From: Humibacter sp. RRB41
GTDB lineage: Bacteria; Actinomycetota; Actinomycetes; Actinomycetales; Microbacteriaceae
Length of the DNA: 64,000 nt
Direction of reading: 5' to 3'
Assembly: GCF_022761015.1 (NCBI RefSeq)
Contig: NZ_JAKWJQ010000006.1
Location: forward strand, 62,001-126,000
The translations under genes were made by a program, and so were the position numbers. A model generated the notes under the pieces. That model made no database searches and was not told the origin of the DNA. It was given only the letters and a program-made list of their open reading frames with translations. This document shows positions 8,749 to 16,915 of the stretch, one piece after another (position 1 is the stretch's first letter; the number at the start of each line of letters is the position of its first letter).

Positions 8749-9687
8749 CTATCGATAGGGCGATGCCGTGTGCTCGATCGCGTATACCCAACCAAATTCC
8801 GGGGGAGTCAATGCTCGAATCGCCTCGTCCATTCCGTCAGGATCAACGTTGGGCCCGATAACCGGACGGAATCCTTGCCGCTCAACGACTATCGCCCCCA
8901 TGTTCTCGTCGTCGTAAGTGGTGTTGACAACGGACGGGTGCTCCGTAGTGAGAAGGGAGAATAATCGGAACTGCTTGATCCCGGAAGGGCTGGGTACGTG
9001 GATTAGCTCGAAGGCGGATTGCCTTTCAAGAAGAGGCGAGATGAGCCGCCATTCGCGTTCAGCTGCAAATGAGCGGTGCTTGAGGAGCGCAGCGAAGCGC
9101 TCAAGATCCGAGATCAGGTCGCGAACGAGGTGACTACTGATTCCTTGTCGAAGTTCAGTCAAAGTCTTGCGCTTGTTCCAGATGTCGAGGTGATGCTCGA
9201 TGATCTGCCTGACGATGGCCTCTTGCTCCGGCTCGTCGTAGACGCACGAGGCAAGAATGAATCCTTGGTCAGCGGCCACCGCCTTCAGATGCGCCGCCGA
9301 GAAGCCGAGTGCTACGCCTCCGCTCCGTGGGCAATACGCTCTCCATTGTTCGAGCGAATCCGATTCGGAGGACAGCGAGACCGTGTATGTACGCGATATC
9401 TCGAAGGGGAGTCGCCGGCCGCGCTCGAGGAGTTCGAGTGCGTACTCGACCATGCCTTCGCCGAATGAGCGTTTCGGGAATCGCAGCGCCGACAGGATGT
9501 CTACGGCGTACTGGCTGGCCAACAACTGCTCAGTGGAGTCGTTCATGTCCGCTGGCCGACCTGCCCACAGGGTCCGAGTCCGCAAAATTCCTATTACGCC
9601 GGCGGGACCGGTGTAGTGATAAAGATGAGTAGGTAGCGGCCGCTCCAAAAGCTCGCCGAGAGGTCCTGAATCGGTTAGGAACGGCAC
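8749..9687 (-). CDS. DUF2971 family protein
   Basis: A 312-residue soluble protein with the DUF2971 pattern: LYHYTGPAGVIGILRTRTLW near residue 21, then ADMNDSTE, SSESDSLEQWRAYC, GGVALGF, and a late FAAEREWRLI. The biochemical role of the family is not established; members recur in mobile and defence-rich regions. The start is a GTG at 9687, since the nearby upstream ATG runs into a stop. It converges on the truncated comM ORF, with stops only about 10 bases apart. It is the only gene between the two attP-arm repeats. It is transcribed toward comM, so read-through would be antisense to the comM 5' part. Confidence 0.8.
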   Translation of the reverse strand: MPFLTDSGPLGELLERPLPTHLYHYTGPAGVIGILRTRTLWAGRPADMNDSTEQLLASQYAVDILSALRFPKRSFGEGMVEYALELLERGRRLPFEISRTYTVSLSSESDSLEQWRAYCPRSGGVALGFSAAHLKAVAADQGFILASCVYDEPEQEAIVRQIIEHHLDIWNKRKTLTELRQGISSHLVRDLISDLERFAALLKHRSFAAEREWRLISPLLERQSAFELIHVPSPSGIKQFRLFSLLTTEHPSVVNTTYDDENMGAIVVERQGFRPVIGPNVDPDGMDEAIRALTPPEFGWVYAIEHTASPYR

Positions 9688-9767
9688 TATCCGATCATGA
9701 CACGTCTCGTGTCCGCGTCAGAGGACAGTCGTTGACACGCTCGAACCAATAGCGTGGCAATTCCCTC

Positions 9768-9785
9768 CGAAACCAAGCGCTACAC
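9768..9785 (+). repeat. attP-arm repeat, copy 2
   Basis: CGAAACCAAGCGCTACAC differs from the sequence at 8608-8625 only at one base (C for A). An 18-mer this similar is not expected by chance in 15 kb. It lies upstream of the SIR2 gene and, with copy 1, brackets the DUF2971 gene. Confidence 0.8.
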
Positions 9786-9912
9786 GCTGTGCGCACTAGT
9801 GACTGGTCCGCGCACTTTGAGAGGCGTCGTTGACGATCAACTGATCGGTGGCGTGGACATCTGCGCGCGCACCAATGGGATGATTGTGCTTCGGCAGATC
9901 AGGAGCAGCGCG

Positions 9913-12900
9913 ATGGGGGTTGAGTGGGAGTCCGATGGTGTCGAGCTGCCGGCGGCTGTGGAGCGGGCTCTGGATGTTGATCGGTTGGTGCTCTTTTGCG
10001 GCGCGGGTGTCTCCGCAGCTCCTCCTTCGCTGTTGCCGGGCTTCCGAGGCCTTGCCGAAGAAATCGCAGGGGAACTCGGACGTTCGGATCTCATCCCCAG
10101 CGATCCCGACGAGCCCGTTCAGTTCGATCTCGTGATGGGTGAGCTCAACGAGCTCCAGCACGACGTACATGCCCGCGTCAGCTCACGGTTGCGCTCAACG
10201 GTGGAACCAAACAGCTACCACTTCGATCTCCTTCAACTAACCAGCGGACAAGGACGTGTGCCGAGAATCGTTACGACCAATTTCGATTTGCTTTTCGAGA
10301 TCGCCGCAGCTCGTCTAGACATCTCGTTGCCCGTCAACCTTGCTCCCGCGCTCCCACTTGGCAACCAGTTCGACGGCCTCGTGCACCTTCATGGACCCGT
10401 TGATCCATCACCCAGTCACCGCATGGTCGTCACGGACATCGATTTCGGCCAGGCGTACATCACGGACGGTTGGGCGACGCAGTTCCTCACACGGATGTTC
10501 GAAAACTACACGGTGGTCTTCATCGGCTACAGCGCCGACGACACGGTCATGCGATATCTCGCACGTGCGCTTCCAGCAGAAGGCAACACCCGGTTCGCAT
10601 TCATGGAGGCGGAGCAAGCCACGACGATGAAGCCCAAATGGGAACGGCTGGGTGTTAGACCTATCCCGTATCCCTCTCCAGCTGATGCTCGTCACCTCTC
10701 CCTGCAGAACTTCATTAAGCACTGGCATGAGCGGGTTAGAGCGACACCGCAGCAGCGCTTTGATCTCGTGCAGGCAATTGTGCAGCGCGGACCGGAGGAC
10801 CTCCCGATCAGTGAGCGGGAGCTCCGCTGGCTATTAGGGGAGTGGGAGTACGCGCAGCACTTCATGAATGCGTCGGACCCCGCCGTGTGGATCCAGAGGC
10901 TAGACGAACTTGACATCGTCGGGGATCTATTCGATCCAGCAGCTCCCGCCACTGAGGTTCTCGCAGCATGGGCGCAGTGGGCGGCCCGCGCCCTTCAAAC
11001 AGACGACGGCACAGCGTTCCTTTCTGTGGTTAGCCGACATGATGGTCACCTTGCATGGACAATGTGGTTTCAGATATGGGTGCGTCTTTATCAGGACTAC
11101 AAACCGGTAAACCAGCATCGACAGCTTTTGCTCCTGCTCGCGGCAGATCAGCTTTCGAGGGACAACGAACGCCTATCAGGCCTTCTGCGACCTGTCGCCG
11201 AGAAAGACAGCCAGGCCGCGGAGATTCTGCTTCACCATCTCCTTACTCCCAAGCTCAAGTTCCGACCTCGACGAGGTTGGTTGGGCGGGAGGGATTCGTT
11301 GGACACTGACTTGGCTCTCGGATGGAAGAATTCCTCTATTCGAGATGCGTGGCCCACGCTCTTGGCTCAATTGTCAGACCCTGATCACCTGTTATCGATT
11401 GTGCTCGATCTGATCCGAGAGGTAGAAGCCACCGAGTCACTGTTCAGCGGAAATGACCGTCGGTATGCACTGTCTCTTCGACGTCGTCAAGTCGATGGCA
11501 TAGAGCGATACGGGCGAGATGACCCATACGTCCTGGTGGTGGACATTGCGCGGGATCTTCTGCGCGAATTCGTGCGAAGCGAGGGAACGCAGCGAGCGAT
11601 CCGATACCTTGACAGTTCCTCGGAGATGATTCGACGTCTCGCGCTCGATGCGCTTGCTGAAGCGCGAAGCGGCGAAGCCGATACCTTGCTCAGGCTCATG
11701 ATCGACCGCGACCTTATCTTCGGCATCGCTACCAAACCTGAGGCGTATCGACTAATGCGGAGTAGTTATCGACATGCGTCTGCGGAAGTGAAAGCCGAAC
11801 TCATCACGCACATTCGTGAATCGGCGGCGCCAGAACGCGAAGAAGAAGTTCGAGACTACGAGCGTTATAACGCTCTTGTCTGGCTCCGTGACGGCTTGCC
11901 CGCCGACGACCCAGTCGTTGCTGCGCTCGCCGACGAGCAACGGCAACACGGAGACTTCGGACCTCGCGAGCACCCCGACTTGAACACATGGATCATCGAA
12001 GATTTTGAGCCGGAACCCGAGCCGACAGCGGAGGGACGTTTTCGAGGAATGTCCGTTGGAGAGGTCGTTACTGCACTGGCGGCCGATCCAACTCTCAATG
12101 ATGTGTACGACAGCCGACAATTGCTGCGCGAATTGGGCGCCTACCTCGAAGAGGTTCCGAGTCTAGAGATGCCGCTAATGGACGAACTGGTCGCCCAGTC
12201 GCTCTGGTCGGCTTCGGTATGGTCTGCCGTACTCGGCAACGCCATCCGTCCGGGTTCGACCTGGACTGCTGAACCGCTGCTTGAGCGACTCGAGCAAGTG
12301 CCCGGCGATCTCGCAGACATTGCTCGCGGGTTGGTTTTCTCTATTACCTATCCCGCGGCAGAGCCGCAGCGGCCCCTCGAAAATGCTACGGAGAGGTGTC
12401 GCCTTCTGCTTGGACTTTGGCGACGTGTCATTGTTGATCCCTCCTCCGACCCGCCCACGGATCCGTCGGCGGCGCACGCAACGGCTCGTGGCTCCCTCGC
12501 GTACGCCTATGTCGAGACCGTGTTGCGCACCACGCAAGAGCGAGGTGACTTGCAAGTCGACGCCGAGGGACTCGCCGGTTTCACCGAGCTCGTCGCTGCG
12601 CAAGGGACCAACACGGCCGACCCAAGCCCCATGATGTTGGCGCGGTACGCCGGTCACATTCTCGCGCTGGCCTCCGATTGGTTCGATTCGTATCTTGGGC
12701 CGTCGGTGAGCCACGTAGACGAGTCACCTCAGAATGTAAGTCTTTGGGCCGGCGTGCTATCGGGCAACTTCATCTCGAAGGCATTGCGTCTTCGCACGCG
12801 GGACGCCATGCGCGTGGCTTGGCCGCAGATTTCGGCCGCCCTCCCCGGGGCGGTTGAAGCGTTTATCGACCAGCACGCCGCACAGTTCGCCTGGGACACT

Positions 12901-13425
12901 CCTTCGGATCAATACGCCTGGGCGGATCCCTTCATCGCGATGGCCCCGGTTGCTATACGGGTGCGGTGGATTCGCTCGGTCGCGAGACGCGTCGACGGCG
13001 AGGAGCCGACCTTCCAAGACTTGTTGTTTGCGCAGTGGCAGCATCGACTCGATGGCCAACCGCCACTTCAGGGGTCCGAACAACGTGCCCTTCTAGAGTG
13101 GGTGACGCTACCGGGAATCGACGTTGATAGGGCAGCTGACCTCTTTACAGCGGGTCCTGTCGCCACCCCGACCGACGAAGATCGTGGTTTCGACTACTAC
13201 GATTTCGATGACTTCCCGGTGAACAACAACTCGGCATTTCTCACGGTGGGTCTTCACCTTCTCAGAGGACGAACCTCGCTGCCTTCGTTCCTCCAGCTGT
13301 TAGTAAACGGAGCGAGCGAAGCGCACGATGATGACAGCGAATTGGCGAGCCAGGTGTGGGAAGAGTTGTTGAGGCTGGGGTACGGGCCTGCACGCGACCA
13401 TCTCAATGACGAGGCAAACGATTGA
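9913..13425 (+). CDS. Large SIR2-domain protein, probable NAD-degrading defence effector
   Basis: A 1,170-residue protein. Residues about 20-260 form a SIR2-like (NAD-binding Rossmann) domain with GAGVS at 30-34, TTNFD at 121-125, LHGP with histidine 160, and FIGYSADD from 203. The remaining 900 residues are soluble, acidic and mostly helical, without a motif I recognise. Long proteins with an N-terminal SIR2 domain and a helical C-terminal sensor (DSR1/DSR2 type) deplete NAD when they recognise phage proteins; that role is inferred here. The ATG at 9913 has AGGAG seven bases upstream. The frame is open back to 9754, but that part overlaps the attP-arm repeat and has no SD. The gene is unusually long for the island and stands alone in its strand block. 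Confidence 0.85.
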   Translation: MGVEWESDGVELPAAVERALDVDRLVLFCGAGVSAAPPSLLPGFRGLAEEIAGELGRSDLIPSDPDEPVQFDLVMGELNELQHDVHARVSSRLRSTVEPNSYHFDLLQLTSGQGRVPRIVTTNFDLLFEIAAARLDISLPVNLAPALPLGNQFDGLVHLHGPVDPSPSHRMVVTDIDFGQAYITDGWATQFLTRMFENYTVVFIGYSADDTVMRYLARALPAEGNTRFAFMEAEQATTMKPKWERLGVRPIPYPSPADARHLSLQNFIKHWHERVRATPQQRFDLVQAIVQRGPEDLPISERELRWLLGEWEYAQHFMNASDPAVWIQRLDELDIVGDLFDPAAPATEVLAAWAQWAARALQTDDGTAFLSVVSRHDGHLAWTMWFQIWVRLYQDYKPVNQHRQLLLLLAADQLSRDNERLSGLLRPVAEKDSQAAEILLHHLLTPKLKFRPRRGWLGGRDSLDTDLALGWKNSSIRDAWPTLLAQLSDPDHLLSIVLDLIREVEATESLFSGNDRRYALSLRRRQVDGIERYGRDDPYVLVVDIARDLLREFVRSEGTQRAIRYLDSSSEMIRRLALDALAEARSGEADTLLRLMIDRDLIFGIATKPEAYRLMRSSYRHASAEVKAELITHIRESAAPEREEEVRDYERYNALVWLRDGLPADDPVVAALADEQRQHGDFGPREHPDLNTWIIEDFEPEPEPTAEGRFRGMSVGEVVTALAADPTLNDVYDSRQLLRELGAYLEEVPSLEMPLMDELVAQSLWSASVWSAVLGNAIRPGSTWTAEPLLERLEQVPGDLADIARGLVFSITYPAAEPQRPLENATERCRLLLGLWRRVIVDPSSDPPTDPSAAHATARGSLAYAYVETVLRTTQERGDLQVDAEGLAGFTELVAAQGTNTADPSPMMLARYAGHILALASDWFDSYLGPSVSHVDESPQNVSLWAGVLSGNFISKALRLRTRDAMRVAWPQISAALPGAVEAFIDQHAAQFAWDTPSDQYAWADPFIAMAPVAIRVRWIRSVARRVDGEEPTFQDLLFAQWQHRLDGQPPLQGSEQRALLEWVTLPGIDVDRAADLFTAGPVATPTDEDRGFDYYDFDDFPVNNNSAFLTVGLHLLRGRTSLPSFLQLLVNGASEAHDDDSELASQVWEELLRLGYGPARDHLNDEAND

Positions 13426-13752
13426 TCGGCGGAGTCAGTCCGCGCAGTGTTGATCCTTTGACCCTCACTACTATCGCTGGCAACGCGGTCGGCCCTTATG
13501 CCCGCCAAGGCAAGCGCCCGACATGGTCTGCGATATGCAATCGCAGACGGGTCTAACAGGCATCCATCCGCAGGGCGAAATGAATTCGGCAGGCACTCGA
13601 GTTCGCTCACGATTTGGATCGTGACGCCCGCCATTGATGTCGTCGCGTTCGAGGCCGAAATGGTGAACGTGAACGTGAACGTGACGGGTCGCGCGGGCTA
13701 GGTTTGGTGCGGATGGCCAAACCGCCGCCGTTCACGTGACAGAGAGGTCAAG
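13426..13752. other. 327-bp gap after the SIR2 gene
   Basis: No convincing gene. A possible promoter, TTGATC-16-TATCGC, lies near 13451-13478. A short array of three GTGAAC words followed by GTGACG lies at 13663-13686, and TTCACGTGAC follows near 13734. A 67-codon open frame (13498-13701) has an unlikely composition and no SD, and I leave it unannotated. The gap may hold promoter and operator sites for the downstream genes. Confidence 0.4.
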
Positions 13753-14373
13753 ATGGCCAACCATGAAGGCAATCCATACAACAGGATCCCTGTCGAACTA
13801 GACCTCGGCGATTATCTCGTGACGGCCACCTCCTTCCACGGGTGGGAAACGGAGCAATGGTGGAAAGATCTGGGTGACCTGCTCTACGGGCGGCCAGGCT
13901 GGAATTGCCACATTGCAAACACCGGCCACGCCATTGAGGTGCTTTGGTCGTTCGGTGCTTTAGGTTCATCGCTTTTTGTCATCTCCGTGGGACACGCACC
14001 GGCGTACCACCTGTACGACCATGAAGCAGACACTGAGCTGGTTTTCGACACCATCGACACGCTTCGGCGGTGGTTGGACGACAATGAACAACGCCACTCG
14101 GAATACCCCCAGCGGCTCAGGAACTACGCCGCCGATTCCGACTGGGCCCTACTGCGATCCCTACCGTTCGAGGTGGACGTCACCTTCGATGGTTCGGTGT
14201 GGATCGCAACCTTCAGGCAGCTGCCAGTCACGTACAGCTCCGGCCCGACGCTGGCGCAGGCGGTATCGAACGCCCGCGAAGCGATCACTGATGCGTTCGA
14301 TGCGCCGCGGACTGTGGCGAAGAGTTTGCAGGTCATCCTTCGCTTGGATGTTGCTGCCTCAGCCGCTCTATAG
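13753..14373 (+). CDS. Uncharacterised protein with C-terminal HicB-like domain
   Basis: A 206-residue acidic protein. The first 130 residues (including GWETEQWWKDLGDLLYGRPGW) match nothing I know. From about residue 143 the text FEVDVTFDGSVWIATFRQLP...SGPTLAQAVSNAREAITDAFD has the layout of a HicB-type fold, in which a short beta sheet is followed by a helix rich in A/E near an AREAI motif. HicB proteins are usually antitoxins for HicA, but no HicA-like gene is adjacent. The ATG at 13753 is preceded by AGAGAGGTCAAG. It lies downstream of the SIR2 gene in the same direction. Confidence 0.65.
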   Translation: MANHEGNPYNRIPVELDLGDYLVTATSFHGWETEQWWKDLGDLLYGRPGWNCHIANTGHAIEVLWSFGALGSSLFVISVGHAPAYHLYDHEADTELVFDTIDTLRRWLDDNEQRHSEYPQRLRNYAADSDWALLRSLPFEVDVTFDGSVWIATFRQLPVTYSSGPTLAQAVSNAREAITDAFDAPRTVAKSLQVILRLDVAASAAL

Positions 14374-14480
14374 GCACGATGGCAGTTATAGCCACGACGT
14401 TGAGCACACCTGGCTGTGTCGGTCACAGTCGACCGCGCGAAAACGGACATGGCGGAGTGACCGCCAATAAGCTGGCGCGC

Positions 14481-15122
14481 ATGAATCCACCTCCGCAGTT
14501 CTGGGTCGAGTTACTAGCAGAGCTACGACGCCTCCAACCCAACACCACAGTCGAGATCCTGATACCGGCACTCACCGGAGCCGTTGGTCTCGTCGGCGGA
14601 TTCCTGCTCTCCATATGGAAAGACGCCCGTGACAGGAAACGAGGCGGGTTGGAAGCGGCCGCGCAGCGCGCGTCATTGCGAAGAGCGGAGGCCGTCGAGT
14701 CTCTCATCGAAACAGGGCGCCAGTGGGTGCGGCATTTCGACATTGCTGGCCGCGAATGGGAATCAAGCGACAAAGTTGTCAGCGACCGGTTTCTCAGCAT
14801 AGGAATTCAAAGCGATGCACTTATTCAAGCTCCCGCGCTCGATCTCATCGAACGCATCAAGACCGCCGTGCGGTCATATCGCCAAACGGACAGCGAGGGC
14901 AACATTGTCACGAATCAGAGCGGGTTGCCGGAGCTAAGTCCCCGTTACAACGCCGATCTCGTGGACGCGTTCCAGCGGCCGCTAAACGTATTGCAGGGAC
15001 AAGCACAATTGTGGGTTGAGGGCGCCTTGGCCGCCCCGTTCCTAATCGAGGCTATAGACGTTGCCGCCCGGGACATCGACCAACTCGCAAACGAAGTCTC
15101 TGTGCCACATGGGCACGTCTGA
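14481..15122 (+). CDS. Single-helix membrane protein, function unknown
   Basis: A 213-residue protein. After about 20 polar residues there is one hydrophobic segment at about 21-42 (VEILIPALTGAVGLVGGFLL), then a basic stop-transfer stretch (KDARDRKRGG) and a helical cytoplasmic domain of about 160 residues. I see no catalytic motif. The ATG at 14481 begins the plausible coding part; the same frame is open upstream to 14379, but that part is of poor composition. It lies 107 bases after the HicB-like gene and 59 before another membrane protein, all in one direction. One-helix proteins with cytoplasmic domains are common effectors in defence loci, which is only a suggestion here. Confidence 0.65.
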   Translation: MNPPPQFWVELLAELRRLQPNTTVEILIPALTGAVGLVGGFLLSIWKDARDRKRGGLEAAAQRASLRRAEAVESLIETGRQWVRHFDIAGREWESSDKVVSDRFLSIGIQSDALIQAPALDLIERIKTAVRSYRQTDSEGNIVTNQSGLPELSPRYNADLVDAFQRPLNVLQGQAQLWVEGALAAPFLIEAIDVAARDIDQLANEVSVPHGHV

Positions 15123-15181
15123 TGCCCGTACGCCAGGCCTGAGCCACGCAGAAGGTCAGCGGCCGACGGCACTATTGATGT

Positions 15182-15937
15182 ATGAGCGATGCTGAAGAGT
15201 CTGACGAGAGCGATCTAGAAGGAGCTACCCCGGAGAGCAGTGGCGATCCGCAGAACGACAGGGACGACCCGGGAGAAGTTGCTGTGAGCCGGCCGTGGGC
15301 GGATCCATTCGCGGGGCTCGACGTCGGCAGGATTATGCCATCGATCGATTTCTCAAAGTTCGCGCCCACCATCGATATGTCCGCGTATCTGCCGAAGCTC
15401 GATTTTTCGAAGCACATACCAAAGCTCGATCCGGCAATCTTTGGTGCCATCGCAAAACTCGACTTCGGAATGAAGCCGGTGATCGACGCAGCCGTGCTGA
15501 AGAGTCTCGGTAATCTCGTCAACACGAAGTCCATGTTCCCGACCGGGTTCTTCCAAACCTTCGCCGACTACAAGTTCCCCGAGCTGAACCGGCACGCAGA
15601 GACGGTGCGGGCAATCGATGAGCTGTCGGTCCCGTCCCGTTCGACTGAGATTGAGCGGATCGACGAGGTGGTGGACGCAGAGATTGTGGATGACGAACCC
15701 GGCACCGATATCGATCCGGTGATCGGGCTTACGTTTCAGGCGCAGCACCTTGCCATGCAACAGCGCACCGTCGAGCTCCTCGAGCAGAGCCTCGAGGCGA
15801 ACATTGAAGCGAACCAACGCGCAGACGCTGAGCGAGCCAATGCGCGCCGATCAAACCGGCTAAACGTGGGGTTTCTCATAGCTGGGCTGGTCATCGCGGT
15901 GATCGGAATAGTCGTCGGGGTCTTCGTCGCAAGGTAA
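15182..15937 (+). CDS. Tail-anchored protein with short internal repeats
   Basis: A 251-residue protein. Residues 1-40 are acidic and disordered (SDAEESDESDLEG). Residues about 50-95 contain repeats of about 10 residues built on (I/L)DFSK..P.(I/L)D: IDFSKFAPTIDMSAYLP, then LDFSKHIPKLD. A polar helix rich in Q, E and A (about 180-222) precedes one C-terminal membrane helix (VGFLIAGLVIAVIGIVVGVFVA). This suggests a tail-anchored protein with its bulk in the cytoplasm. The ATG at 15182 was chosen because it opens the acidic region. It is in line with the previous membrane-protein gene. I do not recognise the family. Confidence 0.65.
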   Translation: MSDAEESDESDLEGATPESSGDPQNDRDDPGEVAVSRPWADPFAGLDVGRIMPSIDFSKFAPTIDMSAYLPKLDFSKHIPKLDPAIFGAIAKLDFGMKPVIDAAVLKSLGNLVNTKSMFPTGFFQTFADYKFPELNRHAETVRAIDELSVPSRSTEIERIDEVVDAEIVDDEPGTDIDPVIGLTFQAQHLAMQQRTVELLEQSLEANIEANQRADAERANARRSNRLNVGFLIAGLVIAVIGIVVGVFVAR

Positions 15938-15944
15938 CCCGTTG

Positions 15945-15972
15945 AAGACAACGAGCGGCGCTCGGTAGTCTT
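15945..15972. terminator. Hairpin between convergent gene blocks
   Basis: AAGAC...GTCTT outer arms and a CGAGC-GGC-GCTCG inner stem form an imperfect hairpin just after the plus-strand gene that ends at 15937 and before the minus-strand gene that ends at 16043. No U-tract follows, so it is a weak terminator candidate for either strand. Confidence 0.35.
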
Positions 15973-16042
15973 ACCGCGTCACGGGACGGGGACTTCCAGT
16001 GGTCTCGCGAGTTATCTCAGGTCGGCTCTGGTGCTGCTGCCT

Positions 16043-16237
16043 TCAGCCTTCTGACCAGGGGTACTCGGCATTCTGGTGGAGGTACTCGCCATCCCAAGTA
16101 GTGGGGCTGGGACTGAGCTTGTACACACCGGTGCCATGTGCGATCAATTCAGGCAGCCGGCCGCTGTTGGTAACTTCGACGGGCCTGTTTCCCGCACTCG
16201 GGCCGCCAAGGAAGGTAGCTTCGATCGTTCGTGCCAT
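16043..16237 (-). CDS. Small conserved-looking protein, partner of the HEPN-like gene
   Basis: A 64-residue protein (from ATG 16237) with an orderly, protein-like sequence: MARTIEATFLGGPSAGNRP, then SGRLPELIAHGTGVYKL and TTWDGEYLHQNAEY. GGAAGG lies 9 bases upstream, inside the end of the preceding gene. A TTG at 16243 would overlap that gene's stop. Small actinophage and island proteins with a GGP.G.R/P start and a Y.L....W.G.Y ending exist, but I know no function. The tight coupling to the HEPN-like gene suggests a partner, perhaps a regulator or antitoxin; this is inference. Confidence 0.6.
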   Translation of the reverse strand: MARTIEATFLGGPSAGNRPVEVTNSGRLPELIAHGTGVYKLSPSPTTWDGEYLHQNAEYPWSEG

Positions 16238-16239
16238 TT

Positions 16240-16812
16240 TCAAACCTTCCTGGACGATGTGCTCTCATGGCCTCGACCCAACCAGACCAGCGCTTGTTTA
16301 AGTGGTCCAGCGACAAGCTTGCCAGCGAAGTGCTCGGCGTAGGATTCCTGCTGCCGCTCGAGGAATCGCGACGGGCGTGGCCGCCATGGCCATTCCCTAC
16401 TCGGCGCCCACACCCATGGTCCGAAATCCATGGGAAATTGCAACGGCCACTTGAGGCCTTCCGAGCGGGAGACAATCACCTGCCCGTGGGCGACGGCGTT
16501 GCGGGCCAAGGTCAGGCCGTCGAGTACACGTCCGTCCGGATTAGCAAGGCGCGACTTGTCATAGCGTGGGTTTCGATCACGACGTCCTTCGTGGATGGCG
16601 ATCAACCAGAATGCGGCGGTGCCAGCAAGAAACGGTGTATTCGGATGACGGTCGTTGAGTGCGAGCTGCTCGATGATCTCCGACACCGCGCGCAAGGCGG
16701 TATTGGCCATCGGCGGCCAGGGCGTCCTCCATCCTTCGGCGGGGTCGTCACTGCCCTCAGCCGTAGGCCAGATCGGACGCCAGTCCTCCTCGTCTTCGGT
16801 TCCGGTTCCCAT
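16240..16812 (-). CDS. HEPN-like protein downstream of gajB
   Basis: About 190 residues from ATG 16812 (a TTG at 16830 would add six). The middle is helical (ALRAVSEIIEQLAL, then FLAGTAAFWLIAIHEGRR), followed by LDGLTLARNAVAHGQVI. The RNAVAH text fits the R-x4-H motif of HEPN domains, which are RNases or RNA-binding toxins in many defence and toxin-antitoxin systems. The C-terminal part is tryptophan- and proline-rich (WPLQFPMDFGPWVW). It follows gajB by about 100 bases on the same strand and overlaps the small gene after it. The HEPN assignment rests on one motif and helical context, so it is tentative. No SD is obvious at either start. Confidence 0.6.
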   Translation of the reverse strand: MGTGTEDEEDWRPIWPTAEGSDDPAEGWRTPWPPMANTALRAVSEIIEQLALNDRHPNTPFLAGTAAFWLIAIHEGRRDRNPRYDKSRLANPDGRVLDGLTLARNAVAHGQVIVSRSEGLKWPLQFPMDFGPWVWAPSREWPWRPRPSRFLERQQESYAEHFAGKLVAGPLKQALVWLGRGHESTSSRKV

Positions 16813-16915
16813 AATGGTAGGAAACCACAATCGTGTGACGCCGAGCCGGCGCCCTGCCTCCGATCCGTCACGGGGGTGGGCAGGATTGTCCAGTCGGCCG
16901 AAGGAGATCGCTGCG

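Noticed and set aside
9754-9912. N-terminal extension of the SIR2 protein from GTG 9754
   Set aside because: It overlaps the attP-arm repeat, lacks an SD and has poor composition, while ATG 9913 has AGGAG at seven bases.
13498-13701. 67-codon frame between the SIR2 and HicB-like genes
   Set aside because: Its end consists of the GTGAAC repeat translated as VNVNVN and no SD is visible.
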